Assembly: GCF_001697225.1 (NCBI RefSeq) | Contig: NZ_CP014671.1 | Location: 2,480,001 to 2,544,000 of the forward strand | Direction of reading: 5' to 3' | Origin: Immundisolibacter cernigliae | GTDB taxonomy: Bacteria > Pseudomonadota > Gammaproteobacteria > Immundisolibacterales > Immundisolibacteraceae | DNA length: 64,000 bases | Shown here: positions 16,347 to 24,924 of the stretch, one piece after another | Position numbering within the stretch: the stretch's first letter is position 1 | Layout: every line of letters begins with the position of its first letter | Program-made: the position numbers and the translations under genes | Notes under the pieces: generated by a model | Told to the model about the DNA's origin: nothing | The model's input: only the letters and a program-made list of their open reading frames with translations | Databases searched by the model: none

Positions 16347-17387
16347 ATGGACACGCTGACCCTGACCCGCCCCGACGACTGCCACCTGCACCTGCGCGAC
16401 GGGCCGGCGCTGGCGGCGGTGCTGGGCGACACCGCGCGGCGGTTTGCGCGCGCGGTGGTGATGCCGAACCTGCGTCCGCCGCTGAGCACGGTCGAGGCGG
16501 CGCTGACCTATCGGCAGCGCATCCTGGCCGCCCTGCCGGCGGGGCTGGAGTTCACGCCGCTGCTGACGCTGTACCTGACCGAAGCCACCTCGGCGCAGGA
16601 ACTGACCGCCGCCAGGGCGGCCGGCATCGTTGGCGTCAAGCTGTACCCGGCCGGTGCCACCACGCATTCGGATGCCGGCGTGCGGCGCGTGGAGGCCATC
16701 TACCCGGCGCTGGAGGTCATGCAGTCGCTCGACCTGCCGCTGCTGGTGCACGGTGAGGTGACCGATCCGGCGGTGGACGTGTTCGACCGCGAGGCGGTGT
16801 TCATCGATCGCCACCTGGCGCCGCTGGTGGCGCGCTTCCCGGCCCTCCGGGTGGTGCTCGAACACGTCACCACGCGCGAGGGCGTTGATTTCGTGCGCGC
16901 CGCCCGGCCCGGCGTGGCCGCCAGCATCACCCCGCAGCACCTGTCGATGAACCGCGGCGCGCTGTTCGAAGGCGGCCTGCGGCCGCACCACTACTGCCTG
17001 CCGGTTCTCAAGCGCGAGGAGCACCGGGCCGCCGCGCTGCAGGCTGCCATTTCGGGCGATGCCCGGTTTTTCCTGGGCACCGACAGCGCGCCCCATCCGC
17101 GCGGCGAGAAGCAGAGCGCCTGCGGCTGCGCAGGCATCTACAGCGCCCACGCCGGCATCGAGCTGTATGCGGAAGCCTTCGAGGCGGCCGGCGCGCTCGA
17201 TCGGCTCGAAGCCTTTGCCAGCCATCACGGGGCGGACTTCTACCGCCTGGCGCGCAACACCGGCACGCTCACCCTGCGCCGCGCGCCAACCGCCGTGCCC
17301 GACAGCCTGCCCTTTGGCGACGACCGGCTGGTGCCGCTGCGCGCCGGCGGGCAGGTCGCCTGGCAACTTGTCGATTCACAGTCCTGA
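16347..17387 (+). CDS. pyrC: Dihydroorotase
   Basis: Class II dihydroorotase, third step of pyrimidine synthesis, cyclising carbamoyl aspartate to dihydroorotate. It has 346 residues (E. coli PyrC 348). Zinc ligands and catalytic residues: HLHLRDG at the N-terminus, the carboxylated Lys in GVKLYPAGATT, His in LLVHGEV and LEHVTT, and the catalytic Asp in FLGTDSAPH. The ATG at 16347 gives MDTLTLTRPDDCHLH, matching the family; an in-frame ATG at 16317 would add 10 residues. GATAAT at 16313-16318 could be a -10 element. Confidence 0.95.
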   Translation: MDTLTLTRPDDCHLHLRDGPALAAVLGDTARRFARAVVMPNLRPPLSTVEAALTYRQRILAALPAGLEFTPLLTLYLTEATSAQELTAARAAGIVGVKLYPAGATTHSDAGVRRVEAIYPALEVMQSLDLPLLVHGEVTDPAVDVFDREAVFIDRHLAPLVARFPALRVVLEHVTTREGVDFVRAARPGVAASITPQHLSMNRGALFEGGLRPHHYCLPVLKREEHRAAALQAAISGDARFFLGTDSAPHPRGEKQSACGCAGIYSAHAGIELYAEAFEAAGALDRLEAFASHHGADFYRLARNTGTLTLRRAPTAVPDSLPFGDDRLVPLRAGGQVAWQLVDSQS

Positions 17388-17405
17388 ACCCGGAGCACTG
17401 AAGTC

Positions 17406-17999
17406 ATGCTGGAAAACTTGCGCGAGCGTTTCGAGGGTCCGTTGCGCGCAGGCCTCGCACCGGTGGTCGAGTGGCTCGCCATGCGTCAGGTGACGCCCAA
17501 TCAGGTCACGCTGGCGGCGCTCGGCCTGAGCATTCTGGCGGCGCTGTGCATCGGCGCCGGCTGGCTGCGCCTGGGGGCGCTGGTACTGATCGTGGCCGGG
17601 CTGGGCGATCTGGTGGACGGCATGCTGGCGCGGGCCACCGAGCAGGCCAGTCCATTCGGCGCGTTTTTCGACTCCACGCTTGACCGGATATCCGAGGGCG
17701 CCGTGCTGGCCGCGGTGGCGTATCGCTTTGCCAGCGACGGCCAGCCGCTGCTGGTGGCGCTGGTGGTGCTGGCGCTGCTCGGCTCGCTGCTGGTCAGCTA
17801 CGCGCGTGCCCGCGCCGAGGCACTCGGCATCGACTGCAAGGTGGGTCTGATGAGCCGCGCCGAGCGCCTGGTGCTGCTGATCGCCGGCCTGCTGCTGGGG
17901 CTGCTTGGGCCTGCCATCGTGTTGATTGCGGTGCTTTCGCTGTACACCGTCGGTCAGCGCATGCAGCACGTGCGAGAGGCGCTCGTCGCGGGCGATTGA
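17406..17999 (+). CDS. CDP-alcohol phosphatidyltransferase family protein
   Basis: Membrane enzyme of 197 residues with about five to six hydrophobic helices. It contains the complete family signature D-x2-D-G-x2-A-R-x8-G-x3-D-x3-D (starting DLVDGMLAR, residues about 74-99), whose Asp residues bind the metal and catalyse phosphatidyl transfer from a CDP-activated lipid to an alcohol. The acceptor cannot be told from sequence; it is shorter than PssA and could be PgsA-like or inositol-type. It starts 18 bases after pyrC, probably cotranscribed. Confidence 0.88.
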   Translation: MLENLRERFEGPLRAGLAPVVEWLAMRQVTPNQVTLAALGLSILAALCIGAGWLRLGALVLIVAGLGDLVDGMLARATEQASPFGAFFDSTLDRISEGAVLAAVAYRFASDGQPLLVALVVLALLGSLLVSYARARAEALGIDCKVGLMSRAERLVLLIAGLLLGLLGPAIVLIAVLSLYTVGQRMQHVREALVAGD

Positions 18000-18023
18000 T
18001 TTGCCGGCCGACCGGGTGGTGTC

Positions 18024-18050
18024 GTTGACAATCATTCGCATTTGTAATCG
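18024..18050 (+). promoter_or_regulatory. Fur-box-like operator and -35 before bfd
   Basis: The stretch TTGACAATCATTCGCATT (18025-18042) closely resembles Gram-negative Fur operators, which read like TGATAATCATTCTCATTT. TTGACA also forms a good -35; the matching -10 near 18045-18053 (TAATCG or TCGAAT) is poor. Located 39 bases before bfd, the place expected for iron-dependent repression of this ferredoxin. Recognised by eye only. Confidence 0.6.
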
Positions 18051-18088
18051 AATCACCGCCACGGAATTCAAACCGGGGTGCCAGTCCC

Positions 18089-18292
18089 ATGTACGTATGC
18101 GTGTGTCACGGCGTGACCGACAGGGCCATTCGACAGGCGGCCCAGGCCGGTGCGTGCAGCCTCACCGAGTTGGCGCAGACGCTGCGTGTGGCCACCTGCT
18201 GCGGCAAGTGCGCCCAACTCGCGACGACCCTGCTGGAAGCGGCCGATCATGCGGGGGCCGTGCCGGCGGCGCGCCTGGCCAGCGTCGGCTGA
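18089..18292 (+). CDS. bfd: Bacterioferritin-associated ferredoxin Bfd
   Basis: Small [2Fe-2S] protein of 67 residues. Cluster ligands match E. coli Bfd: Cys4 and Cys6 in MYVCVCHG, and Cys38 and Cys41 in TCCGKC; Cys37 is an extra cysteine. It reduces the haem of bacterioferritin so that stored iron is released. Upstream lies a Fur-box-like site, and bfr follows after 84 bases. Length and motif leave little doubt. Confidence 0.93.
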   Translation: MYVCVCHGVTDRAIRQAAQAGACSLTELAQTLRVATCCGKCAQLATTLLEAADHAGAVPAARLASVG

Positions 18293-18316
18293 AACTTTCC
18301 GATCGGCCTGCGCAGG

Positions 18317-18344
18317 CTGGACGGATGGTGCGGGCCCCTATAAT
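18317..18344 (+). promoter_or_regulatory. Candidate promoter of bfr
   Basis: A perfect TATAAT (18339-18344) lies 33 bases before the bfr ATG. The -35 region 16 bases upstream (CTGGAC at 18317-18322) is a weak match to TTGACA. This suggests bfr can be expressed separately from the iron-repressed bfd gene, as expected since the storage protein and its release factor are needed under opposite conditions. Confidence 0.5.
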
Positions 18345-18376
18345 CGACTTCACCCCGCATCTGCCGGAGACTTGCC

Positions 18377-18847
18377 ATGAAAGGTGACGCCAAAGTCATC
18401 GAATTCCTCAACCGCGTGCTCAAGAACGAGCTGACGGCCATCAACCAGTACTTCCTGCATGCGCGCATGGCGGACAACTGGGGTTTGAAGAGGCTCTACA
18501 AGAAGGAATACGAGGAATCCATCGACGAGATGAAGCACGCCGATCGGCTGATCAAGCGCGTGCTGTTCCTGGAGGGTCTGCCGAATCTGCAGGACCTGGG
18601 CAAGCTGTACATCGGCGAGCACGTGCGCGAGGTGCTCGAATGCGACCTGCGCCTGGAGCACGAAGCCATTCCGCTGCTGCGCGAAGCCATCGCGCATTGC
18701 GAACAGTGCGGCGACTACATCACCCGCGAGCTGCTGGAAGACATCCTGGAAGGCGAGGAAGAACACGTCGACTGGCTCGACACGCACCTGGCGCTGTTCG
18801 ACAAGGTTGGCGAGCAGAACTTCCTGCAGACCATGATGGGCGAGTAA
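18377..18847 (+). CDS. bfr: Bacterioferritin
   Basis: Haem-containing 24-mer iron store of 156 residues. The start [12 protein letters not shown] and the length are as in E. coli Bfr. Ferroxidase ligands Glu18, Glu51, His54 and Glu94 are present, with the equivalents of E. coli Glu127 and His130 in EGEEEHVDW; Tyr25 is present and Met52 is the haem ligand. Cys89, Cys107 and Cys110 are unusual additions to this protein. It forms a storage/release pair with bfd. Confidence 0.95.
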   Translation: MKGDAKVIEFLNRVLKNELTAINQYFLHARMADNWGLKRLYKKEYEESIDEMKHADRLIKRVLFLEGLPNLQDLGKLYIGEHVREVLECDLRLEHEAIPLLREAIAHCEQCGDYITRELLEDILEGEEEHVDWLDTHLALFDKVGEQNFLQTMMGE

Positions 18848-18895
18848 GCAGCGCGCCGGCCGCGTCCCTGGCGAGCGAGGCCGGCTGCGCCCGGT

Positions 18896-19219
18896 TCAGA
18901 AATGCACCCGAAAGCGCGTGTGATCGAAGCCGAACGGCACCGTCGGCTGGCCGTGCGATTCCACCGCCAGCGACACTTCCATCAGCGCCAGCGCCAGGTT
19001 CAGCAGTGACTGTTCGGCCGGCGGCAGGTCCGGCCACGGGTACTGCTTCAGGTGCGCATGGATGGCGTCCAGACGCGGCAGCACGGCGTCGTACAGGGCC
19101 TTGAGGTCCACGAACGGTCCTTTCAGGCGCTCGGCGTGGCGCTCGCGTTCGGTGTCCAGCGCGTAGCGGTCAGCGAAGGACTGCAGGTCGGCAAAGGCGG
19201 CGGGCAGGGGATGGGCCAT
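18896..19219 (-). CDS. Small hypothetical protein paired with Rieske oxygenase
   Basis: Protein of 107 residues without recognisable catalytic motif. It is mostly helical and charged at the start (RYALDTERERHAERLKG) and ends FGFDHTRFRVHF. It begins 3 bases after the stop of the Rieske oxygenase gene, with GGGGAGG inside that gene as ribosome-binding site, so the two are cotranslated. It is not a classical beta subunit, which is about 160 residues with a different fold. A partner or assembly role is inference from position. Confidence 0.7.
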   Translation of the reverse strand: MAHPLPAAFADLQSFADRYALDTERERHAERLKGPFVDLKALYDAVLPRLDAIHAHLKQYPWPDLPPAEQSLLNLALALMEVSLAVESHGQPTVPFGFDHTRFRVHF

Positions 19220-19222
19220 CGC

Positions 19223-20443
19223 TCACACCTCCCCGTTTACCCAGCGCATGACGTTCGTGTACTGGTGGCGCACGGCCACTTCCATCACCGGGCCGACCGT
19301 CATGTGTTTCAGGGCGCCGGACTTGAGCGACCGGTGGGTGGTTTCCATGGTGCTCAGGTCCTCGTACAGCAGGTCTCGCAGCAGCACCTTGGTGTGTTCC
19401 TGGGCGATGCGCTGACCGACGTCGGCGGCGGCGTACTGGTAGATGTCCATGCTCCACTCGGTCTGGTCGACGCTGATCGGCCAGAAGTTGTAGGTGAAAT
19501 ACCAGCCCGGCCCGACATCGACGAAGAAGTTCGGAAAGAACACGTTGATGTCGAAATACCAGCGCGGATCGTCGCTGGGGTTGGTACCCGGCAGGCGCGG
19601 CGCGGCCTCGTTGGCGGCGAAGCTCGGGCCAAGCTGCCAGGCGGCGCCGGCGACCGGCGTCACGTCCACCCGGCTGACCATGCGGTTGCTGGCCGAATGG
19701 TGCGGTGGGTAGAAGCGCGCCGAGGCCAGCGTGTCGAACTCGTAGCGCAGGTCGGTCGGGATGGAGCAGCCCGGCAGCGAGCGGGCGTGCACCATGCCCA
19801 CGTGGTAGGTCTCGTGAAAGGCGTCGACGAAGGTCTTCCAGTTCACCGCCACGCGCGCGCTGTAGCGGGCCACGCGCTCCATCTGCGCGAACGGGTAGCC
19901 ATCGATCTGCCGGCCAAGTCCGCCCAGGAATTCGGCCAACGGCCACTCGGGCTCGGCGTTCCAGTTCACGAATACGAAGCCGTTCCATACATCGCAGGCG
20001 ACCGGCAGCAGGCCGAGTTTGGCTTTGTCGACGCCGGGGAAATACTCCTGCGCCGGCAGGGTGCGCAGGCTGCCGTCCAGCTCGAAAGTCCAGCCGTGGT
20101 AGCCGCATACGAAGGTGCGGGTGTTGCCTTCGCAGCCGTAGCGGGCCGCCACCTGGTTGCCACGGTGGGTACAGGTGTTGTGAAAGGCGCGGATCACACT
20201 GTCCTTGCCGCGCACCAGCAGGATCGAGGCATTCCAGACTGCGACCTCGAACACCTTGAAGTCGCCGATCTCGGGCAGGTCCTCGGCCCGGCACAGGTTC
20301 AGCCAGGCGCGCTTGAAGATGTGCTCGCGCTCGCGTTCGAAGAACTCGGCCGACACGTAGGGTTCGACCGGGATCGGGCCCTCGATCATGGCCGGCAGGT
20401 CGGTGGTGATGCGCGTGTCGAGGTCGCAAGCGGGCGCGTTCAT
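19223..20443 (-). CDS. Rieske ring-hydroxylating oxygenase, large subunit
   Basis: Aromatic-ring-hydroxylating dioxygenase alpha subunit or related Rieske monooxygenase, 406 residues. The N-terminal Rieske [2Fe-2S] domain has CTHRG (Cys91, His93) and CGYHGW (Cys113, His116). The mononuclear iron site includes His210 and His214 in DAFHETYH. The ATG at 20443 has GAGGAGAG just upstream. The next gene is a 107-residue unknown instead of a beta subunit, so it may be an alpha-only type. Substrate unknown; no reductase or ferredoxin is adjacent. Confidence 0.93.
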   Translation of the reverse strand: MNAPACDLDTRITTDLPAMIEGPIPVEPYVSAEFFEREREHIFKRAWLNLCRAEDLPEIGDFKVFEVAVWNASILLVRGKDSVIRAFHNTCTHRGNQVAARYGCEGNTRTFVCGYHGWTFELDGSLRTLPAQEYFPGVDKAKLGLLPVACDVWNGFVFVNWNAEPEWPLAEFLGGLGRQIDGYPFAQMERVARYSARVAVNWKTFVDAFHETYHVGMVHARSLPGCSIPTDLRYEFDTLASARFYPPHHSASNRMVSRVDVTPVAGAAWQLGPSFAANEAAPRLPGTNPSDDPRWYFDINVFFPNFFVDVGPGWYFTYNFWPISVDQTEWSMDIYQYAAADVGQRIAQEHTKVLLRDLLYEDLSTMETTHRSLKSGALKHMTVGPVMEVAVRHQYTNVMRWVNGEV

Positions 20444-20788
20444 GGTCTCTCCTCTCACGTCATTAAAGATCGGTCGGCGAAGGGCCGTTGTAGTACTTGC
20501 AAGCGGGTGGACGGGTACGCGCCTCGCCGCTGCGGATCGGGAGCACTGTTAAGGTGCGATGTCGGTACCGCAAGGCCAATTTTGCGCGCATTTCAAGCAC
20601 GGTTGCGAGGCGTCGCTGGCACTGGTGTTGGCGCCAATATTGCTTGGGCAGTTTCCGCGAAGGGCCGTCCCATCGCGCCGGTCGCGACAGCGCGGGGAAA
20701 CGGTCGCCCCATCGTGCCCGGGTCTTGCTGATGCGTCCTGCGTGGCGGCCTGCTGAAATCACGCGTCCTTCGGTGTCCGGTCTGCAAC
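20444..20788. other. Intergenic region, no gene seen
   Basis: About 345 bases between the divergent Rieske oxygenase and GGDEF/EAL genes, presumably holding both promoters. GCGAAGGGCCGT occurs twice (20476-20487 and 20658-20669), and two imperfect direct copies around CCCATCG lie at about 20669-20720. The short open frames here are Arg/Pro-rich shadows. No confident promoter could be placed. Confidence 0.5.
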
Positions 20789-22630
20789 ATGCCTTCAAGT
20801 CAGTCATCCGCCTCCACCGCCATCCAGACACTGCGCCAGGTGATCGAGGCACTGTCGCTCGAGGCTGATTTCGAGGCCTTTTTCCGCAAGGCGGCGGGAG
20901 CGGCGGCGGATCTGGTCGGCGCCGATGCGGCGGCGCTGATCCTGCTGAACGCCGACGACCTGCTGGAGTACCAGTTCTTCCTGGGCGTGCCGGACGCCTA
21001 CCGGGACCAGTTCCTGGGCTTCTGTTTCGATCGGCACAGTGGCGTCGCTGGACAAGCCCTGGCTACCCGCCAACCGGTATTCGTGCCCGACTACCCGGCG
21101 CATCCAGGCGCCATGGCCGAATTCGTCGCCAGTGGCCTGCGCGCCAATCTGGCCCTGCCGCTGCACAGTGCCGGCGAGCCGATCGGGGTATTGGTGGTGT
21201 CGTGGTTCAAGAACGCCGTGCATGCGCCCGACGAGCCACTGCTGGCGCTGCTGGCCACCATCGCGGCGCAACTGGGCGTGGCGCACCAGCGCTGGCGGCT
21301 GGAACAGCGCCTGCAGCATCGCGCCAATCACGACGACCTCACCGGCTTGCCCAACCGTGGCCATTTTCTGGAGCGGCTGCGCCAGGCGGTGGCCGACGGC
21401 AAGCGCTACGGGCGCTGCTACGCGCTGATGGTGATCGATCTGGATGGCTTCAAGGCGGTGAACGACCGCGCCGGCCACGCGGTCGGCGACAGCCTGCTGC
21501 GCGAGGTGGCCGAGGGCCTGCGCGAAGTCATCCGCGGCGGCGACGTGATCGGCCGCCTGGGCGGCGACGAGTTCGTGCTGCTGATGGAATACCGGCGCTG
21601 GCCGGAGGAGCCTGCCACGGTGGCGGCGCGGGTGCTGGCCCGTCTGAGCCTGCGCGTGTCCGTGGCCGGCGGCACTACCGCGGTGGCGCCCAGCATCGGC
21701 ATTGCCTCCTTTCCGGACGACGGCGACGAAGCCGGCACCCTGCTGGCCAATGCGGACCTGGCCATGTACGAGGCCAAACGTCGGCGCGGCGGGCGGCAGA
21801 TCTGTTTCTTCAACCAGAGCATCGCGCAGGCCGTGCGCCAGCGCGAACTGCTGCTCGAACAGGTCGAGCAGGCTCTGGCCGAAGGCCGTTTCGTGCTGCA
21901 CTACCAGCCGATCGTCGACCTGCCGGGTGGCAACACCGTGGCCGTCGAGGCGCTGCTGCGCTGGCCCCAGCCGGATGGCAGCCTGCGCCCGCCGGGCACC
22001 TTCATCCCGGAGGTGGAGCGCCACAGCCGGCGCCTGATGCTGGCGCTGGGCCGCTATGTGCTCACGAGTGCCCTGGCCCAGGCCGCCGCCTGGCACCGCG
22101 ACGGGTACGAGCTGGCGGTGGCGGTCAACGTGTCGGCGCGCGAGTTTCTGGAGGAGGGCTTCCTGTCCGGCCTGATCGAGCTGCTGGCCGAGCACCCGGA
22201 CCTGCCGCGTGAACGGCTGGTGCTGGAAATCACCGAAACCGCGGCCCTGGAAGACCTGCCCCGCGCGCAGGCGGTGATGCAGTCCTGCCGGGCGCTGGGC
22301 GTGCGGTTTGCCATCGACGACTTCGGCGCCGGTCACGCATCCCTGGCCAACTTGCGCGAGCTGCCGGTCGATCGCCTGAAGATCGACGGCGCGTTCGTGG
22401 CCGGTTTGCCCGGCGCCAGCGGCGACCGCGCCGTGGTGCAGGCCATCCTGGCCGTCGCCAAGGCCTTTGGCGTGGGCGTGGTGGCCGAGGGCGTGGAAAC
22501 GCTGGCACAGTCGCAAATGCTGCAGGAACTCGGTTGCCGCCTGATGCAGGGCTACCATTTCGCGCGGCCGATGCCGGCCAGCCTGCTTGGCGAGCGCCTG
22601 CACGCGGAACGGCTGGCCCGTTCGGCGTAG
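20789..22630 (+). CDS. GAF-GGDEF-EAL cyclic-di-GMP enzyme
   Basis: Soluble protein of 613 residues with a GAF sensor domain (about 18-165), a diguanylate cyclase domain (about 185-345) and an EAL phosphodiesterase domain (about 360-605). The GGDEF motif is intact (RLGGDEF). The EAL motif (VEALLRW) and the other catalytic residues are also kept: NVSAREF, EITET, DDFGAG, LKIDGAFV and AEGVET. It could therefore make and break c-di-GMP, switched by the GAF domain. No signal peptide or membrane segment. The ligand of the GAF domain is unknown. Confidence 0.95.
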   Translation: MPSSQSSASTAIQTLRQVIEALSLEADFEAFFRKAAGAAADLVGADAAALILLNADDLLEYQFFLGVPDAYRDQFLGFCFDRHSGVAGQALATRQPVFVPDYPAHPGAMAEFVASGLRANLALPLHSAGEPIGVLVVSWFKNAVHAPDEPLLALLATIAAQLGVAHQRWRLEQRLQHRANHDDLTGLPNRGHFLERLRQAVADGKRYGRCYALMVIDLDGFKAVNDRAGHAVGDSLLREVAEGLREVIRGGDVIGRLGGDEFVLLMEYRRWPEEPATVAARVLARLSLRVSVAGGTTAVAPSIGIASFPDDGDEAGTLLANADLAMYEAKRRRGGRQICFFNQSIAQAVRQRELLLEQVEQALAEGRFVLHYQPIVDLPGGNTVAVEALLRWPQPDGSLRPPGTFIPEVERHSRRLMLALGRYVLTSALAQAAAWHRDGYELAVAVNVSAREFLEEGFLSGLIELLAEHPDLPRERLVLEITETAALEDLPRAQAVMQSCRALGVRFAIDDFGAGHASLANLRELPVDRLKIDGAFVAGLPGASGDRAVVQAILAVAKAFGVGVVAEGVETLAQSQMLQELGCRLMQGYHFARPMPASLLGERLHAERLARSA

Positions 22631-22695
22631 CGTGCGCGGTGCCGGCCGGCCGCTGACGCGGCCCCGCGTTCAACAGCCATCCACCGGAGAGGCCC

Positions 22696-23712
22696 ATGCC
22701 CGACCGCGTCGCGCAGATGCGCAAACTGGTCGACTATTACCTCGGCTACAACGCCACGCGCTTCATCGCGCTGGGCGTTGAAACCGGCCTGTTTCGAGCG
22801 CTGGCAGCCGCGCCCGACGGCTTGACGCCGCAGGCTATGGCCACGGCGCACGGCCTGGACGCCCAATACGTCCGCCATTTTCTGCAAACCGGCTACGCGC
22901 TGGAACTGCTGGACCTGGACGGCGACCGCTACCGCCTTGCCGAGCACATGGCGCCGCTGCTGGCGCGCCCCGAGCACAACAGTTACCTCGGCTCCCTGGC
23001 CGGTTTCCACCACATCAGCGGGCGGGACTTCGAGCGCATGCCGGCGCTGCTGAAAACCGGCGGCACCTACACCTTCCAGCAGCACGAGGCCGATTTCATC
23101 GCCGGCGTGGCCGATGTCACCGCCGGCATCGCCGGGTTCGTCGCCGCCAGCATCCTGCCCGGCCTGCCGGAATTCGCCGGCCGTGATGATCTGGCCGTGC
23201 TGGATCTTGGCTGCGGCGCCGGCGGCACGCTGCTGGCGCTGGCGCGCGCCTATCCAAACGCCCGGCTGCTGGGGCTGGACGTGGAGCCGCGCTCGGTCGA
23301 ACTGGCCAACGCGCGACTGGCCGAGGCGGGTGTCGGTGAGCGTGCCCAGGCACGCCTGGCGTCGGCCGAGAGCGTGGACCTGGCCGCGAGCTTCGACTTG
23401 GTGACACTGATCCAGGTGCTGCACGAGACGCTGCCGGCGGTGCGTGCCGACATCCTGGCCGGGGCCTTTGCCGCGCTGAAACCCGGCGGCGTACTGCTGG
23501 TGGTGGACGAGCCCTACCCGGACACCGTCGAGGGCCTGCGCGCGGCGCAAAGCTGCGCCATGACTCAGTTCATCGAGCGCTTCTGGGGCAACGAGCTGCT
23601 GTCGTTGCCGCAGCAGAAAACGCTGATCGAGGCCGCCGGCCTGCGCGTGGATGCCCAGTCGGTGCCGCCGCCCGGGCTGGTCAGCGTGACCATCGCCCGC
23701 CGGCCGCTGTAG
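22696..23712 (+). CDS. SAM-dependent methyltransferase
   Basis: Class I methyltransferase of 338 residues. An N-terminal winged-helix-like dimerisation region (about 1-90, with LGVETGLFRAL) is typical of small-molecule O-methyltransferases of the acetylserotonin/hydroxyneurosporene type. The SAM-binding motif I is VLDLGCGAGGTLLALA (about residue 172), followed by an acidic loop GLDVEP and the post-motif KPGGVLLVVDEPYP. CGGAGAGG precedes the ATG. The substrate cannot be told from sequence. Confidence 0.88.
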   Translation: MPDRVAQMRKLVDYYLGYNATRFIALGVETGLFRALAAAPDGLTPQAMATAHGLDAQYVRHFLQTGYALELLDLDGDRYRLAEHMAPLLARPEHNSYLGSLAGFHHISGRDFERMPALLKTGGTYTFQQHEADFIAGVADVTAGIAGFVAASILPGLPEFAGRDDLAVLDLGCGAGGTLLALARAYPNARLLGLDVEPRSVELANARLAEAGVGERAQARLASAESVDLAASFDLVTLIQVLHETLPAVRADILAGAFAALKPGGVLLVVDEPYPDTVEGLRAAQSCAMTQFIERFWGNELLSLPQQKTLIEAAGLRVDAQSVPPPGLVSVTIARRPL

Positions 23713-23737
23713 GTCGTCGTTGCGGAACGCGGCGAAT

Positions 23738-23864
23738 GTAGGAGCGCAGCTGCACTGTGCGATTCAGCGCGCGGCGGCAGCGTGGCATCGGTCGTACCCG
23801 ACCATCGCCCGGCATAGCCGGGCTCCCACAGGGCGCACCATCGCCCGGCATAGCTGGGCTCTAC
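23738..23864. repeat. REP-like palindromic elements (cluster 1)
   Basis: Contains GTAGGAGCGCAGCTGC (23738 on), then CATCGCCCGGCATAGCCGGG (23803 on) and a second copy ATCGCCCGGCATAGCTGGG (23840 on), each ending in a CTCC-type tail. CCCGGC-ATA-GCCGGG forms a hairpin. The same modules recur at 27886-27972, 30468-30580 and 33312-33365, always between genes. Here they lie between a convergent methyltransferase and glycosyltransferase. Confidence 0.8.
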
Positions 23865-23873
23865 GGGGGGGCG

Positions 23874-24767
23874 TTACGCGCCCTGGTCGTCCCGCCGCTC
23901 GCGCGCCGCCGTCGCATACAGCAGGGTAGTGATCTGTTCCGACACCAGGCCCATCAGGAACACCACCACGGCGGTGGTGAACAGCACCGCGCTGGCGTTG
24001 GTGAAGCGGCCATTGCTGGCGTAGGTGTACAGATAGTTCACCAGCCCGGCCAGGAAACTGAGGCCCGACACCGGCGCGAATATCTTCAGCGGCGAGTACA
24101 GCGTCGCCACCCGGAAGATGATCAGCAGAAACCGCGCCCCGTCGTGCAGCGGGCGGATGTGGCTGCGGCCGGTGCGCCGCGCGGCCACGATCGGCTCGTA
24201 GGCCACGCCGTAGCCGGCGCGGAAGAACGCCATGGTGATGCTGGTCGGGTAGGAGAAGCCGTTGGGCAGCAAAAACAGAAACTCGCGGAACTTGTCCGCC
24301 CGCACGGCGCGAAAGCCCGAGGTCAGGTCGGCGATCTGCTGGCCGGTCATGTAGTTGGCCACGCGGTTGTACAGGCGGTTGGCCAGCGAGCGCCCGACGC
24401 TGGCCTGCGAGCTGCCGTCGCGGGCGCCGACCACCATGTCGTAGCCCTCGCCCAGCCGCGCCAGCAGGCGCGGGATGTCGGCCGGGTCGTGCTGGCCGTC
24501 GGCGTCCATGAACACGATGAGCTCGCCGCGCGCCGCGCGGGCACCGGACTTGACGGCCCCACCGTTGCCGATGCTGTAGCGGTGGCGCACTTCCTGCACG
24601 CCGTGGCGGGCGCACAGCGCGCTGGTGTCGTCGGTTGAGCCGTCGTTGACGACGATGATCTGCGCCTGCGGAAACTGCCCGCGCAGCACCGGCAGCAGCT
24701 TTTCGAGCGCCGGTGCCTCGTTGCGCGCCGGCAGGACGATGGACAGCTCGGGCGGGGTGTCGGTCAT
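23874..24767 (-). CDS. Family 2 glycosyltransferase, GtrB/DPM-like
   Basis: Membrane-associated GT2 enzyme of 297 residues. The N-terminal GT-A domain has SIVLPARNEA, VVNDGSTDDT and the metal-binding DADGQHD; YSIGNGGAVKSG is typical of polyisoprenyl-phosphate glycosyltransferases. Two hydrophobic C-terminal helices (about 215-245 and 260-285) suggest membrane anchoring. It probably transfers a sugar from a nucleotide donor to undecaprenyl phosphate. The ATG at 24767 was chosen; a GTG 48 bases upstream is possible and neither has a strong ribosome-binding site. It could supply the GT-C enzymes encoded elsewhere in the window. Confidence 0.88.
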   Translation of the reverse strand: MTDTPPELSIVLPARNEAPALEKLLPVLRGQFPQAQIIVVNDGSTDDTSALCARHGVQEVRHRYSIGNGGAVKSGARAARGELIVFMDADGQHDPADIPRLLARLGEGYDMVVGARDGSSQASVGRSLANRLYNRVANYMTGQQIADLTSGFRAVRADKFREFLFLLPNGFSYPTSITMAFFRAGYGVAYEPIVAARRTGRSHIRPLHDGARFLLIIFRVATLYSPLKIFAPVSGLSFLAGLVNYLYTYASNGRFTNASAVLFTTAVVVFLMGLVSEQITTLLYATAARERRDDQGA

Positions 24768-24924
24768 GTGGATGCTCGGGCAACGTGGCGATGGGGGCAG
24801 GATGGCTGACGCCACCTACAGCGTAGCAGCACGCGGCGCCGGGCCGGGCGGCGCCGGAAGCCGGCGATAAACTGTCCCGGCCGGCAACATGCCGTCACCG
24901 TCGAGCCGTGGAGGAAAGCCGGTC

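Noticed and set aside
23738-23864. CRISPR array or insertion sequence
   Set aside because: Repeats are palindromic, irregularly spaced and few, without spacers or cas genes; they fit REP-like elements.
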